DNA of 64,000 nucleotides from Paenibacillus sp. W2I17 (GCF_030815985.1 NZ_JAUSXM010000001.1:3038001-3102000); one strand, 5' to 3'. Shown: positions 28,658-40,037, counted from the first letter of the stretch. Program-made: numbers and translations. Notes: generated by a model not told the origin, from the letters alone.

Positions 28658-30481
28658 TTAACGATTAAGATGATATGGCACCGTTGTGACAATCACGTCT
28701 TTGTAATTGATCAGATAGGCTCGGATCATGAAGCTGGTCTGGTTGTGCAGTACATTTTGCCACCAATGCTTGGTGATGAATTGTGGAATTAGAATGGTGA
28801 TATGATCGGTCTCAGCCGTTTTCCACTCTACAGTATCAATGAATTTCTTGAGCGGCCCCATAATGCTGCGGTATCTCGATTTGATCACGACCAGACGAAC
28901 ACCTGGATTCCACTCCTCCCACTTCTGCTCCATCTTGCGTATCGCCTCATCATCGAATCCAATGTACAGCGCGACCACGTGATCCGACATCGTCTGGGCG
29001 TAACTGATCGTATTCATGACAACCCGGGTAATGCCTGCAACAGGAATGACTATCGTATTGCCTTTTTTGGCTGGTTTATCAACCTGAATATCAATCCGCA
29101 GCTCATCTGCAATGTTGCAATAATGACGGTGAATACGCATGAACACATAAACAACGAGTGGCAAAAAGATAAAGATGACCCATGTCTGCGTGAACTTGGT
29201 GAAAATAAAGATCAGTGTAATCGATAATGTAGTCAGCATACCGACGGTATTGACCAGCAACTTCATCTGCCAGCCAGACGGTTTGACTTTGATCCAGCGA
29301 ATCATCATACCGAGCTGTGACAGGGTAAATGGAATGAACACCCCAACCGCGTAGAGCGGAATCAGGCTTTCCGTATTTCCTTTGAACCCGACCACCAGCA
29401 GCGCAGACATCACACTGAGGAAAATGATCCCGTTCGAGAAACCAAGCCGGTCTCCTCTGACCATAAATGCATGCGGCATGTATTTATCCTTTGCCATCAT
29501 GAAGGATAACAGCGGAAAAGCCGAATAAGCTGTGTTGGCAGCGAGGAACAGGATCAGTGCCGTTACACCCTGGATGATAAAATACATCGTGCCCCTGCCA
29601 AACGTCGCTTCAGCAATCTGGGAAATGACCGTTGCTTTGGGATCAGGCTTCACTCCGTACCCATAAGCCAGTAAGGTGATTCCGATGAACATGGCTCCCA
29701 ATATACAACCCATGAGCAGTAATGTACCCGCGGCATTTTTCTCGGCAGGCTGCTTGAAGTTCGGGATTGCGTTACTTACCGCTTCCACGCCAGTCAAGGC
29801 CGAACAACCGGAGCTGAATGCTTTCAGTAACAGAAACATACTCACATGGGATAGACTTGTTCCGAATTCAGGTGCAGCTGCTTCCATCCCCCCGGCAAGA
29901 AATTTGATTCCGCCCGAGATAATCAGAACCGCAATTGAAAAGATAAACAGATAAATCGGGATCGCCAGCACAGACGCTGACTCCGTTACTCCCCGCAAAT
30001 TCATAATCGTTAGAAAAACTATCATAATCAGAGCAATCACAACACTGTAGTCATGCAGCATAGGAAAAGCCGACGTAATCGCATCTGTCCCTGCCGACGA
30101 ACTTACCGCAACGGTCAAAATATAATCGACCAGCAGAGATCCTCCGGCAATCAGACTGGATGTTGTACCCAGGTTATCCTTGGCTACGATATAAGCGCCG
30201 CCCCCTGTTGGATAAGCAAATATCGTCTGGCGATAGGAAAAAATTAAAATGACGAGTAATCCCAGCACGGCGATGGAAATCGGAACAGAATACCACAGGG
30301 CAGCGAATCCGGCCGCAACGAGCACCAGCAAAATCTGTTCCGTACCGTAGGCAACGGACGATAGGGCATCCGAGGACAGGATGGCGAGCGCCTTCCATTT
30401 CCCCAATTTTTCTCCATCCAGTTCAGCCGATTTCATGGGCTTGCCTATTAAGATTCTCTTCATTTTGCCAAGCATGATCAT
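28658..30481 (-). CDS. kimA: KimA-like high-affinity potassium importer
   Basis: A 607-residue APC-superfamily transporter, the same length as B. subtilis KimA (YdaO). About twelve TM helices occupy residues 30-440, including the KimA-like SSDALSSVAYGTEQIL and YPTGGGAYIVAKDNLG, followed by a cytoplasmic domain of about 150 residues (KKGNTIVIPVAGITRVVMNTISYA). KimA is a K+/H+ symporter inhibited by c-di-AMP. Two starts are possible, ATG 30481 or ATG 30475; GGAAGGAAG fits either. In B. subtilis kimA has a c-di-AMP riboswitch leader; I could not find one in the 255 bases upstream here. Confidence 0.87.
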   Translation of the reverse strand: MIMLGKMKRILIGKPMKSAELDGEKLGKWKALAILSSDALSSVAYGTEQILLVLVAAGFAALWYSVPISIAVLGLLVILIFSYRQTIFAYPTGGGAYIVAKDNLGTTSSLIAGGSLLVDYILTVAVSSSAGTDAITSAFPMLHDYSVVIALIMIVFLTIMNLRGVTESASVLAIPIYLFIFSIAVLIISGGIKFLAGGMEAAAPEFGTSLSHVSMFLLLKAFSSGCSALTGVEAVSNAIPNFKQPAEKNAAGTLLLMGCILGAMFIGITLLAYGYGVKPDPKATVISQIAEATFGRGTMYFIIQGVTALILFLAANTAYSAFPLLSFMMAKDKYMPHAFMVRGDRLGFSNGIIFLSVMSALLVVGFKGNTESLIPLYAVGVFIPFTLSQLGMMIRWIKVKPSGWQMKLLVNTVGMLTTLSITLIFIFTKFTQTWVIFIFLPLVVYVFMRIHRHYCNIADELRIDIQVDKPAKKGNTIVIPVAGITRVVMNTISYAQTMSDHVVALYIGFDDEAIRKMEQKWEEWNPGVRLVVIKSRYRSIMGPLKKFIDTVEWKTAETDHITILIPQFITKHWWQNVLHNQTSFMIRAYLINYKDVIVTTVPYHLNR

Positions 30482-30667
30482 AACTTCCTTCCGTCTCTCA
30501 TCTGTGAAGCATTGTTATTATGCAAAATCGCAGAGCCATTGACAATACGTCATTTCACCCGAAATTCGCCAGCGCGTGATAATGCATTCTACGATTCAAT
30601 AATCGATAACAAAGCCATTCTTGTTCAGCAATTTGAACTTTTTTGAACCAAAATGACGATTGTTCGT

Positions 30668-30717
30668 CAAAAAAAAGGAAATGACCTCTGGTTCAATGAA
30701 CCAAAGACCACTTCCTT
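30668..30717 (-). terminator. Terminator of rhaD
   Basis: A 21-bp stem with a few G:U pairs or mismatches (AAGGAA...GGTTCA with TGAACC...TTCCTT) is followed on the minus strand by seven or more T residues. Confidence 0.9.
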
Positions 30718-30736
30718 GATCTATGCGTTAACTATA

Positions 30737-31582
30737 TTAACTGCCCAGAATTCCGGGACGAGGAGTAACACCAAACGCTTGTGCCAGTGTGGTCAGCTGC
30801 TCATCCGTAATTCTCTGCCGGATCTCGTGACCAGCAACCAGCATATATACTTGGGCTGCCTTCTCAATGGTCTCAATCAGTCCAAATGCCTCGTCAATCG
30901 TTGTTCCTGTTCCAAAGATGCCATGTTGCGGCCAGATGACCGCGTGGTATTCTTTCATTTTCTCAGCCGTTTCGCTGCCAATCTCATTCGATCCAGGAAT
31001 CATCCATGGAATAATGCCAATTCCATCCGGGAATACAACCACACACTCCGTGCACATCTGCCAGAGGGTCTTGGTGAATTTTGCTTCATCCAATTCGTGG
31101 ATAAACGTCATAGCCAATACATGAGTGGCATGGTTGTGCATGACAACCCGGTGGTTGGGGTCCAATTTCAAACGTTCGATATGGCTCATGAAATGTGTAG
31201 GCAACTCACTTGTTGGATTCGCCCCCGTCTTCAATCCCCAGAGCACTTCCAGCTCCTGTCCATCTTGCGATACACGCAGCAACCCTAGATTACTTTCCGG
31301 ATCAGCGAGTACATTTTTGAAATATTTGCCCGATGCGGTCACGATAAAATACTTGCCTGCCAGCTCCTTCACCGAAAATGCCGGTTTGATCTTGCGAATC
31401 ACATGATGGATATCGATATATTGGGCAACTTCCTCTTCCTCCAACAGATAGCTGACATTCCCCCCATTGCGCTCATCCCAGCCATTTTTCCACATATGTT
31501 GTGTAATCTCAGCCATCTCACGGACAAATGGAATATGGAAACCGGCAGCCTGCGTTGTTTCATTGGTAAGGGTCACGTTCAT
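30737..31582 (-). CDS. rhaD: L-rhamnulose-1-phosphate aldolase
   Basis: A 281-residue class II aldolase with the RhaD-type sequence [11 protein letters not shown] at the N-terminus and the zinc site [10 protein letters not shown] plus WPQHGIFG. It should cleave L-rhamnulose 1-phosphate to dihydroxyacetone phosphate and L-lactaldehyde. AAGGAGAG precedes the ATG at 31582. It stands alone, without rhaA, rhaB or rhaM beside it, so the rest of the rhamnose pathway must lie elsewhere. Its promoter is overlapped by repeated TTTGTTTA motifs that look like a DeoR-type operator. Confidence 0.9.
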   Translation of the reverse strand: MNVTLTNETTQAAGFHIPFVREMAEITQHMWKNGWDERNGGNVSYLLEEEEVAQYIDIHHVIRKIKPAFSVKELAGKYFIVTASGKYFKNVLADPESNLGLLRVSQDGQELEVLWGLKTGANPTSELPTHFMSHIERLKLDPNHRVVMHNHATHVLAMTFIHELDEAKFTKTLWQMCTECVVVFPDGIGIIPWMIPGSNEIGSETAEKMKEYHAVIWPQHGIFGTGTTIDEAFGLIETIEKAAQVYMLVAGHEIRQRITDEQLTTLAQAFGVTPRPGILGS

Positions 31583-31652
31583 GATGAATCTCTCCTTATA
31601 TTGAAAATCAAATGGATTGCCACGTACATAGTAAGTTCTTTATTTCACATTC

Positions 31653-31682
31653 ATTATACCTTTGTTTATCTTTGATAGTCAA
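31653..31682 (-). promoter_or_regulatory. SigA-type promoter of rhaD
   Basis: On the minus strand TTGACT (31677-31682) and TATAAT (31653-31658) are separated by 18 bases. A TTTGTTTA motif occupies the spacer (plus-strand 31661-31668), where a repressor would compete with RNA polymerase. Confidence 0.8.
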
Positions 31683-31711
31683 TAAAAAACACAGAAATTA
31701 TCTTTTATTTA

Positions 31712-31751
31712 TTTTTGTTTAGTTTTGTTTATTTGAAAATTAAACAAAAAA
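31712..31751. promoter_or_regulatory. Repeated TTTTGTTTA motifs upstream of rhaD, candidate DeoR-family operator
   Basis: TTTTTGTTTA (31712-31721) and TTTTGTTTA (31723-31731) are direct repeats exactly ten bases, one helical turn, apart. An inverted copy TAAACAAAAA follows at 31741-31750, and a further copy lies inside the promoter at 31661-31668. This arrangement is typical of DeoR/RhaR repressor sites; the protein is not encoded in the window. Confidence 0.55.
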
Positions 31752-31841
31752 ATACCCCACCGGCGCCCGGCGGGGTCAGTCACACATCTATTTAACACGA
31801 GAAGGGGTTTACAAGACTTATCTTACCTCTGCTACCTTAAT
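31746..31841 (-). ncRNA. Candidate small RNA, copy A of a repeated intergenic element
   Basis: The segment 31777-31828 is identical for 52 bases to 34947-34998, and related to about 31841. On the minus strand it reads from ATTAAGG through GGTAAGATAAGTCTTG and AAACCCCTTCTCG to a GC-rich hairpin (31754-31776, CCCCACCGG/CCGGCGGGG) followed by seven T residues. The terminator stems differ in sequence between the copies while the body is conserved, as expected for a transcribed RNA. CCCCTTCT could pair with G-rich ribosome sites. There is no conserved reading frame. An alternative is a leader or 3' UTR element. Confidence 0.55.
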
Positions 31842-31942
31842 AGAAGATGAAAGCGAAATAAAAAAAGCATGAAAACATATATCCCCTTGGACAGAAGATT
31901 GAGTACCTCCTTTTCATTCAGTACATATATCTCTCTGTCCAA

Positions 31943-31970
31943 ACGCTTTTGTCGATTCTAACATATGCTA
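31943..31970 (+). promoter_or_regulatory. SigK-like (mother-cell) promoter
   Basis: AC at 31943-31944, a 17-base spacer and CATATGCTA at 31962-31970 match the SigK consensus AC-N16/17-CATANNNTA completely. It points to the 17-codon ORF starting 49 bases downstream. Confidence 0.5.
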
Positions 31971-32018
31971 TTCTAGCTTTTCTCAGGAAAAGTCATTCAT
32001 AAAAAAGGAGTTGGACCT

Positions 32019-32072
32019 ATGGCAGTCCTTTCTACAGGCCCGATCGAGAACAACCTCTCCGGTGTCGGTTAA
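32019..32072 (+). CDS. 17-residue micro-ORF with strong ribosome site, possible sporulation peptide
   Basis: AAAAAAGGAG lies eight bases before ATG 32019, and the frame MAVLSTGPIENNLSGVG ends at TAA 32070-32072. The start region resembles the openings of small Bacillales coat or exosporium-like proteins, but the stop comes early, so this could be a true small peptide or the remnant of a longer gene. The SigK-like promoter upstream supports expression in the mother cell. It is divergently placed relative to rhaD and convergent with the GNAT gene. Confidence 0.45.
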   Translation: MAVLSTGPIENNLSGVG

Positions 32073-32107
32073 CACGCAATCCCTGTCCTTCATTGGTTGG
32101 GGGTTTC

Positions 32108-32629
32108 TTATTTTCGTAGCATATACGATGGATGCATCTTCCCTGTCGGTTCATAGCGTTCATCACCTGTATACTCAAATCCCAGCTTGATCAAGATGTG
32201 ACGTGACACTTCATTATCCGGATGATGCCCGGCAAACAGTGCCTTCACATTCATTTTGTCAAAGGCATAACCAATCACCGCACGCGCTGCTTCCTGTGCA
32301 TACCCTTTGCCCCAGTGATCCCGGGTTAGATGAAATCCCAATTCATAGATCTCCTCTTCTGGAGAATACGGACGCAGGCCACAGCAACCGACAAACACCT
32401 CTGACTCTTTCTCAAAAAGGGGCCAATATTGCACCCCCGCTTCCTTCTGCCTTTGAATCTCCTGAGTCAATCGCGCTTCTACTTCATCCTCGCTCAGAAA
32501 CCCCTTGCTGCTAATCCATTTGGCGACCTCATGATCGCCCCACAATGCAAACGCCAGCGCACGATCTCCTTCGTTCCAAGTCGCACATTCCAACCGCTCG
32601 GTATCAAATAAGATGGTTCTGTTCATCAT
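32108..32629 (-). CDS. GNAT N-acetyltransferase, RimJ/RimL-type
   Basis: A 173-residue GNAT protein. The acetyl-CoA binding motif is HLTRDHWGKGYAQEAARAV (V/I-x-R/Q-G-x-G/A-like, about residues 98-116), followed by HPDNEVSRHILIKLGFEYTG, which is diagnostic of the RimJ/RimL or Acetyltransf_3 branch. These act on protein N-termini or small amines; the substrate here is unknown. GGAGGT lies six bases before ATG 32629. It is a single-gene unit. Confidence 0.87.
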   Translation of the reverse strand: MMNRTILFDTERLECATWNEGDRALAFALWGDHEVAKWISSKGFLSEDEVEARLTQEIQRQKEAGVQYWPLFEKESEVFVGCCGLRPYSPEEEIYELGFHLTRDHWGKGYAQEAARAVIGYAFDKMNVKALFAGHHPDNEVSRHILIKLGFEYTGDERYEPTGKMHPSYMLRK

Positions 32630-32840
32630 CCACTAACCTCCTGTATGCCAACACCAGTCTACGTGCAGCTTATACCTTAAATTAATCGAATGAACGCCAA
32701 AGTAAACAAACCTGTATAAAGGCACTGTTAAGTTTAAGAGTAATCGCATTTATTATTTACCAAGAAAAAATTTTAAAAGCACCGATACAGATGTAATCGT
32801 AAACCAGCCACTTAATTAATTTAAAACTATGTATATCCAT

Positions 32841-32883
32841 AAAAAAAAGAAGACCCCCGTCGACAAGATGTCCGACAGAGGTC
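32841..32883 (-). terminator. Terminator of the 95-residue protein gene
   Basis: GACC-CCGTCG pairs imperfectly with CGAC-GAGGTC, and the minus strand runs into eight T residues. Confidence 0.75.
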
Positions 32884-32905
32884 ATTCCATTCCAGTCCAC
32901 ACCAA

Positions 32906-33193
32906 TTACAAATCTGCTACGGCAAATTGAATTGTTCCGGAAGCTGCGCCTCCAAGGTTAGCTAACAAGGCAAAAACCAGAACTCCACCTGCAGAAATGG
33001 TAAGACTGCTGTTTACAGGAATAACGTAAGTGACTACAGGTTCATTAACACGTGTTATTACGAGAGATACTGGAAATGGTCCAAAGTTGTTCACTGTAGC
33101 GCTGGCATTGGTGCCTCCAGCCAAGTTTTCGTAGTAGGACTTGCCTACACCGGCTGGAAGATTGTAAAACTGTTGCGGTAAAAGGATGGCCAT
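32906..33193 (-). CDS. Small beta-rich protein of unknown function
   Basis: A 95-residue protein from ATG 33193, with a near-ideal AAAGGAGGTG six bases upstream; the frame extending to 33202 begins inside that ribosome site. The sequence is hydrophobic and strand-rich (ATVNNFGPFPVSLVITRVNEPVVTYVIPVNS...) with no Cys, signal peptide or TM helix of the usual kind. CATAGAATA at 33223-33231 (minus) matches the -10 of mother-cell sigma factors, but a proper -35 is not seen. A spore-surface or other structural role is possible; I do not recognise the family. Confidence 0.6.
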   Translation of the reverse strand: MAILLPQQFYNLPAGVGKSYYENLAGGTNASATVNNFGPFPVSLVITRVNEPVVTYVIPVNSSLTISAGGVLVFALLANLGGAASGTIQFAVADL

Positions 33194-33318
33194 CGAAATC
33201 ACCTCCTTTTGCTTTGATACGGTATTCTATGCTTAAAATCTATTAAAGCAACGGTGAATTACCAGCGTCATAATGTCCAATTTTGATAGACTTCATAGAT
33301 TGATAGACGACTGTACGC

Positions 33319-33350
33319 AAAAAAAGCCCCACCGGTCTTCCGGTAGAGCC
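33319..33350 (-). terminator. Terminator of the AraC-DinB operon
   Basis: GCCCCACCGG pairs with CCGGTAGAGC around a TCTT loop (33326-33349) and the minus strand continues into seven T residues. The stem resembles the terminators of the two repeated small-RNA-like elements. Confidence 0.88.
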
Positions 33351-33381
33351 AACTAAGCTTACTTTAATATTACAGGTTTAG

Positions 33382-33870
33382 TTATGCATACAGCATGAAA
33401 AAGTTCAGTTCATGGCCCTGCTGCTTGAGATAGTTATACAGCTGCGAACGGTGATGGAATACATGCGTTACCGTTTCAATCTGCCATTGAACCTGCAAGT
33501 GACCATGTTCCATATAAAAAGCTTTCGTTGAACGATTCAAAAAGTCATCTTCGCTCAATCCTGTGATATATGCTTTGTAGGATTCGAAATTGCTCCATAA
33601 TGTTGCTTCAAGCTTCTCGATATCCTCAATCCCCGACAGGCTATTCTCTACCAGCCCAACCTCAGCTTCACCTTTTTCCTGCATAATAGCAAGATCGGAT
33701 GCGGTAATCTGGATAAAATGATGCACTAGCTCCACCAATGAACGCATATTCTCCTGTGGACGATAAGACCAATCCTCCGAACGGATCAAGCGAATTAACG
33801 AAGCCCCCGTCCGTACGCCTGTTTCCAATTCATTTAACAAGTGATCCCGAATTTGCAATGTTCCATTCAT
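33382..33870 (-). CDS. DinB-family protein
   Basis: A 162-residue four-helix-bundle protein with the DinB/YfiT metal-site pattern: His in SLVELVHHFIQ (about residue 50) and HVFHHRSQLYNYLKQQG (about 135-150). Members are metal-dependent enzymes, including thiol transferases, or unknown. It begins 27 bases after the AraC gene and is most likely its co-transcribed partner. Confidence 0.85.
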   Translation of the reverse strand: MNGTLQIRDHLLNELETGVRTGASLIRLIRSEDWSYRPQENMRSLVELVHHFIQITASDLAIMQEKGEAEVGLVENSLSGIEDIEKLEATLWSNFESYKAYITGLSEDDFLNRSTKAFYMEHGHLQVQWQIETVTHVFHHRSQLYNYLKQQGHELNFFMLYA

Positions 33871-33897
33871 ATATGATGTCTCCCTTATCTTTTATTC

Positions 33898-34833
33898 TCA
33901 CGACTTCAGTATAACCGAAGGTGCTACAGATCTATTGTACAAATCGGACAACATTCTGCCATGCTCCCTGGCTGCCGTCAACGGAGTCTCTCCATAAAAC
34001 TTGCGAAATTGCCGAATTAGATGGGCTTGGTCAAAAAATCCATGATTCTGGGCAAGCATTGCCCAGTCTGCCGTGTTCCCCTGATGAATATCACTCAGCA
34101 CACGATGAAAACGAACCACCTCACTGAATCGCTTGGGGCTGATTCCGACCCATTCCGAGAACTTGCGATGCAACTGCCGTTCACTAATCACTTCATACAT
34201 CGCCAGCTCTTGGACACTCGTACGTCCCCCATCTATAAAGATGCGGTGCAGCACGTTTTTCATCAAATTGTTCTCAGATGTGCTTGCCTGCACGGGCAAC
34301 GGACTCAAGTACGCATTCATAACCTCTACTCGCTCTGCAAAACTATTCGTTTCGGCCATCTGTTCCTGAAGCTCGTTCAGCTTCTCCGGCCAACATTCCT
34401 GAAGGGCAATTCGCTTATCCGTAAACCACTCCAGAGGCATGCCATGGAAGACATGCGCTCCACCCGGGAAGAACCGGACACCAAAGGTGTAGTCTCCAGC
34501 AAGGGAACCATCATCGGATGGCTCAGGTAGAGCGAACGGCTGTGTATAATTGCCACAGTAAGCATAGGAGTGCTCTGAACAGACTGGGTTGTATGTAATC
34601 AGCATGTCCGTGCAACCATCCGGCAATACCCGGGCAGGTACCGTCGTCATCGATCGCTCTGGACCTTCTCTCTTAGCAACATCCGCATGCGAGTTCGGAA
34701 GAGATCCTGATTCCCAATAACAGGCCACATAAGCCATCAGACCGGCAGCAGGTATTTTCTCAACATAATAACTGTTAGGGTACGTTCCATTCATCTGAAT
34801 CGGCTTAAACAACGGGTGCAGACTATGATCCAC
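33898..34833 (-). CDS. AraC-family regulator with DUF6597-like N-terminal domain
   Basis: A 311-residue protein. The N-terminal 180 residues carry the pattern YVACYWESGSL and ARVLPDGCTDMLITYN seen in DUF6597 regulators. The C-terminal third is an AraC HTH domain (ISERQLHRKFSEWVGISPKRFSEVVRFHRVL, then DQAHLIRQFRKFYGETP). It starts with GTG at 34833, eight bases after GGAGG. The DinB gene follows in the same operon and is a likely target. Confidence 0.85.
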   Translation of the reverse strand: MDHSLHPLFKPIQMNGTYPNSYYVEKIPAAGLMAYVACYWESGSLPNSHADVAKREGPERSMTTVPARVLPDGCTDMLITYNPVCSEHSYAYCGNYTQPFALPEPSDDGSLAGDYTFGVRFFPGGAHVFHGMPLEWFTDKRIALQECWPEKLNELQEQMAETNSFAERVEVMNAYLSPLPVQASTSENNLMKNVLHRIFIDGGRTSVQELAMYEVISERQLHRKFSEWVGISPKRFSEVVRFHRVLSDIHQGNTADWAMLAQNHGFFDQAHLIRQFRKFYGETPLTAAREHGRMLSDLYNRSVAPSVILKS

Positions 34834-34909
34834 AATTCCATCCTCCGGTCACTAGAGTTGGTTACACATTATGTATTCATCTATCATACCACCAACCGAA
34901 GAAATGAAG

Positions 34910-35011
34910 AAAAAAAGTGCCCTACCGGAGGACAATCCGATAGGGCCAGTCACACATCTATTTAACACGAGAAGGGGTTTACAAGACTTATCTTACCTTC
35001 CCAACCTTAAT
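34910..35011 (-). ncRNA. Candidate small RNA, copy B of a repeated intergenic element
   Basis: The 52-base core (34947-34998) is identical to copy A at 31777-31828; flanking bases to 35011 are related (ATTAAGG preserved). On the minus strand it ends in its own GC-rich hairpin (34919-34946, GCCCTACCGG with CCGATAGGGC) and seven T residues. It lies between the two AraC-type genes, about 60 bases downstream of the upstream one and 77 bases before the start of the next, so it could also be a 3' UTR or leader element. The rest of the 34834-35073 gap holds no gene. Confidence 0.55.
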
Positions 35012-35073
35012 GAAAACTGAAATTGGGATGAATAACAGATCAAAATTCAAAATGAATAATAGTATTCAGACTT

Positions 35074-35940
35074 TCAATTCAGTCCGTGCAGTTTGCGAAA
35101 ACGTTCCGGACTCATGCCTGTATGCCTTTTGAACATCGCACAGAAATAACTGGCATTCTCGTAACCCACCCGATCAGCAACTTCATATATTCGAAGCTCT
35201 CTCTCACTGAACATAAGTTGTTTGCTTCGATTGATCCGTTCCTGGTTCACGTAAAATACAGGTCTGGTATGGAGCGCTCTCTGAAACAGCCTGCACAAAT
35301 ATTGGGGAGATACCACAGCCACATCGGCCAGTTCCTTCAGGGAAAGTGAACGATCCAGATGCTCTGCGATATAACGCAGCACAGGCTTCAAACGCTCCAG
35401 TTCATCATTATAATTGGCGGATGCGATGAGCAGTGGCTTCAGATCCAGTAGCAGGGCATATAATTGTTTGGAGCATTCCACATCGTAATCTGCGTAATCC
35501 GTATCACCGCCATTCTCTCCTCTAACCAGAAGTTGCTCCAGGCCACGCAGCAGCGTTGCTGTCCTGAGTCTGCATACGCGTGAACCGGTTATCCCCGCAT
35601 ATGATAATAATTGGCTGGCCTCTCTCCCCTGAAACGAGACCCACGCCAGCTCCCAGCGGTCACTGATGGGCATATATCGATGCGGGACATCGGGATACAG
35701 AAAGAAAACGTCACCCGGTCCGACGATATACTCGTCTTCTTGTATAATCAGTCTCCCCTGACCATGAATAATCTGGTGGATCTGATAATCCGGGAATCCC
35801 TCTGGACGCTCGGTTTCATATTGGTGTTCCCAGTAACCAACCGTGGTCATATAGATCGGCAGGCGAGCAGCTTCTTCTGTTTTACCAAAAAAAATCCGGG
35901 TATCCATCCAGTACACCACTTTCTTCATCGTTAGTTTCAT
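35074..35940 (-). CDS. AraC-family regulator, probable activator of lacZ
   Basis: A 288-residue protein with an N-terminal cupin (HQIIHGQGRLIIQEDEYIVGPGDVFFLYPDVPH, about residues 55-90) and a C-terminal AraC HTH pair (LKELADVAVVSPQYLCRLFQRAL; VADRVGYENASYFCAMFKRHTGMSPERFR). No clear ribosome site precedes ATG 35940; a later start at MDTRIFF (35904) with AAGTGGTG upstream is possible. It is divergent from lacZ across 93 bases, the usual layout for a sugar-responsive activator and its target gene. Confidence 0.82.
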   Translation of the reverse strand: MKLTMKKVVYWMDTRIFFGKTEEAARLPIYMTTVGYWEHQYETERPEGFPDYQIHQIIHGQGRLIIQEDEYIVGPGDVFFLYPDVPHRYMPISDRWELAWVSFQGREASQLLSYAGITGSRVCRLRTATLLRGLEQLLVRGENGGDTDYADYDVECSKQLYALLLDLKPLLIASANYNDELERLKPVLRYIAEHLDRSLSLKELADVAVVSPQYLCRLFQRALHTRPVFYVNQERINRSKQLMFSERELRIYEVADRVGYENASYFCAMFKRHTGMSPERFRKLHGLN

Positions 35941-39153
<3,213 letters not shown>

Positions 39154-39166
39154 CATCAAGCAAGCA

Positions 39167-39201
39167 AGCACTGTTGGCAGCATGCCGGCAGTGCTTTTTT
39201 T
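39167..39201 (+). terminator. Terminator of lacZ
   Basis: AGCACTG and GGCA pair with TGCC and CAGTGCT, followed by seven T residues. Confidence 0.92.
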
Positions 39202-39251
39202 GTTGGGACAGTGAATAGTGGGAGTTTGAACTTTGTCATGGGAACATTATA

Positions 39252-39995
39252 ATGAATGAGGTGCAAGAAAGATTTGTACCAGCTATTACTCTATTACGAG
39301 GTGAGAATTTGCAATATCTGTTTACCACTCTCTTCATTCTTGGCTTTATTGCTTTTTTGGTATTTGTTGTTCTGATGATCTTATCTATTCGCAAAGGTAA
39401 TAGGTTGCCGATCAGATATATTTTTCTAACGACGGCCTGTTTTGCGATTGCTTCAATAGGTTTGTATGGGATGCTGACTTTATCTTCGAACTCTACTCAA
39501 TCTGAAATAGATCAGACCCCTTCACCCCAGATTAAACTTTCTGGCCTACACATGACTACCGATGAATTTAAAAAAAAGTTTAATAGCGCCGTAGGCAAAT
39601 ATCGACTAAATGGTTTGAGTATTACCCGCTTGAATATACAAGACTCTTCCGAGCAGGGCACTGGCTCTTTCGAGCATGTATTTAATGACGAATTGCGTTT
39701 GGTTGGTGCAGTGAATGCAGATAAAAGTGTACAGGAAGTTAGGTTATACACAACTGGTGATACGCGTAAACCAACGGGTGGAATTTTTTTGACTGCTATC
39801 GCTACACTCATTCTCACAACCAATAGTGAGTACTCGTATAACGATGCACAAGATGTCATCCAGGATATCGGTCTACTGGATCGTGATGTGAATCAGTCTG
39901 ATTTTGATGGAGCGACTATTCGCAACGGATTGGAATATCGCTTCAGCGTACAGGATTCTGAGCACTCTACTTTTGAAATAACTGTTGCGAAATAA
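39252..39995 (+). CDS. Unknown membrane protein with two N-terminal TM helices
   Basis: Two hydrophobic helices (LFTTLFILGFIAFLVFVVLMIL and YIFLTTACFAIASIGLYGML) precede a soluble, strand-rich region of about 165 residues with no recognised motif. The start is uncertain. A TTGAAC-N16-TATAAT promoter overlaps the ATG at 39252, and GAGGTGAG lies before an in-frame TTG at 39309, which would give about 228 residues. I favour the TTG but report the longer frame. It may belong with the group of small envelope proteins that follows. Confidence 0.6.
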   Translation: MNEVQERFVPAITLLRGENLQYLFTTLFILGFIAFLVFVVLMILSIRKGNRLPIRYIFLTTACFAIASIGLYGMLTLSSNSTQSEIDQTPSPQIKLSGLHMTTDEFKKKFNSAVGKYRLNGLSITRLNIQDSSEQGTGSFEHVFNDELRLVGAVNADKSVQEVRLYTTGDTRKPTGGIFLTAIATLILTTNSEYSYNDAQDVIQDIGLLDRDVNQSDFDGATIRNGLEYRFSVQDSEHSTFEITVAK

Positions 39996-40007
39996 AATGC
40001 GATTGTG

Positions 40008-40037
40008 CAAAAAGGCCGCTCCATGAAGGAACGGCCT
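40008..40037 (-). terminator. Hairpin terminator, likely for the small lipoprotein operon
   Basis: AGGCCG pairs with CGGCCT around a 13-base loop. T residues follow on the minus strand (complement of A40009-40012) but not on the plus strand. Confidence 0.6.
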
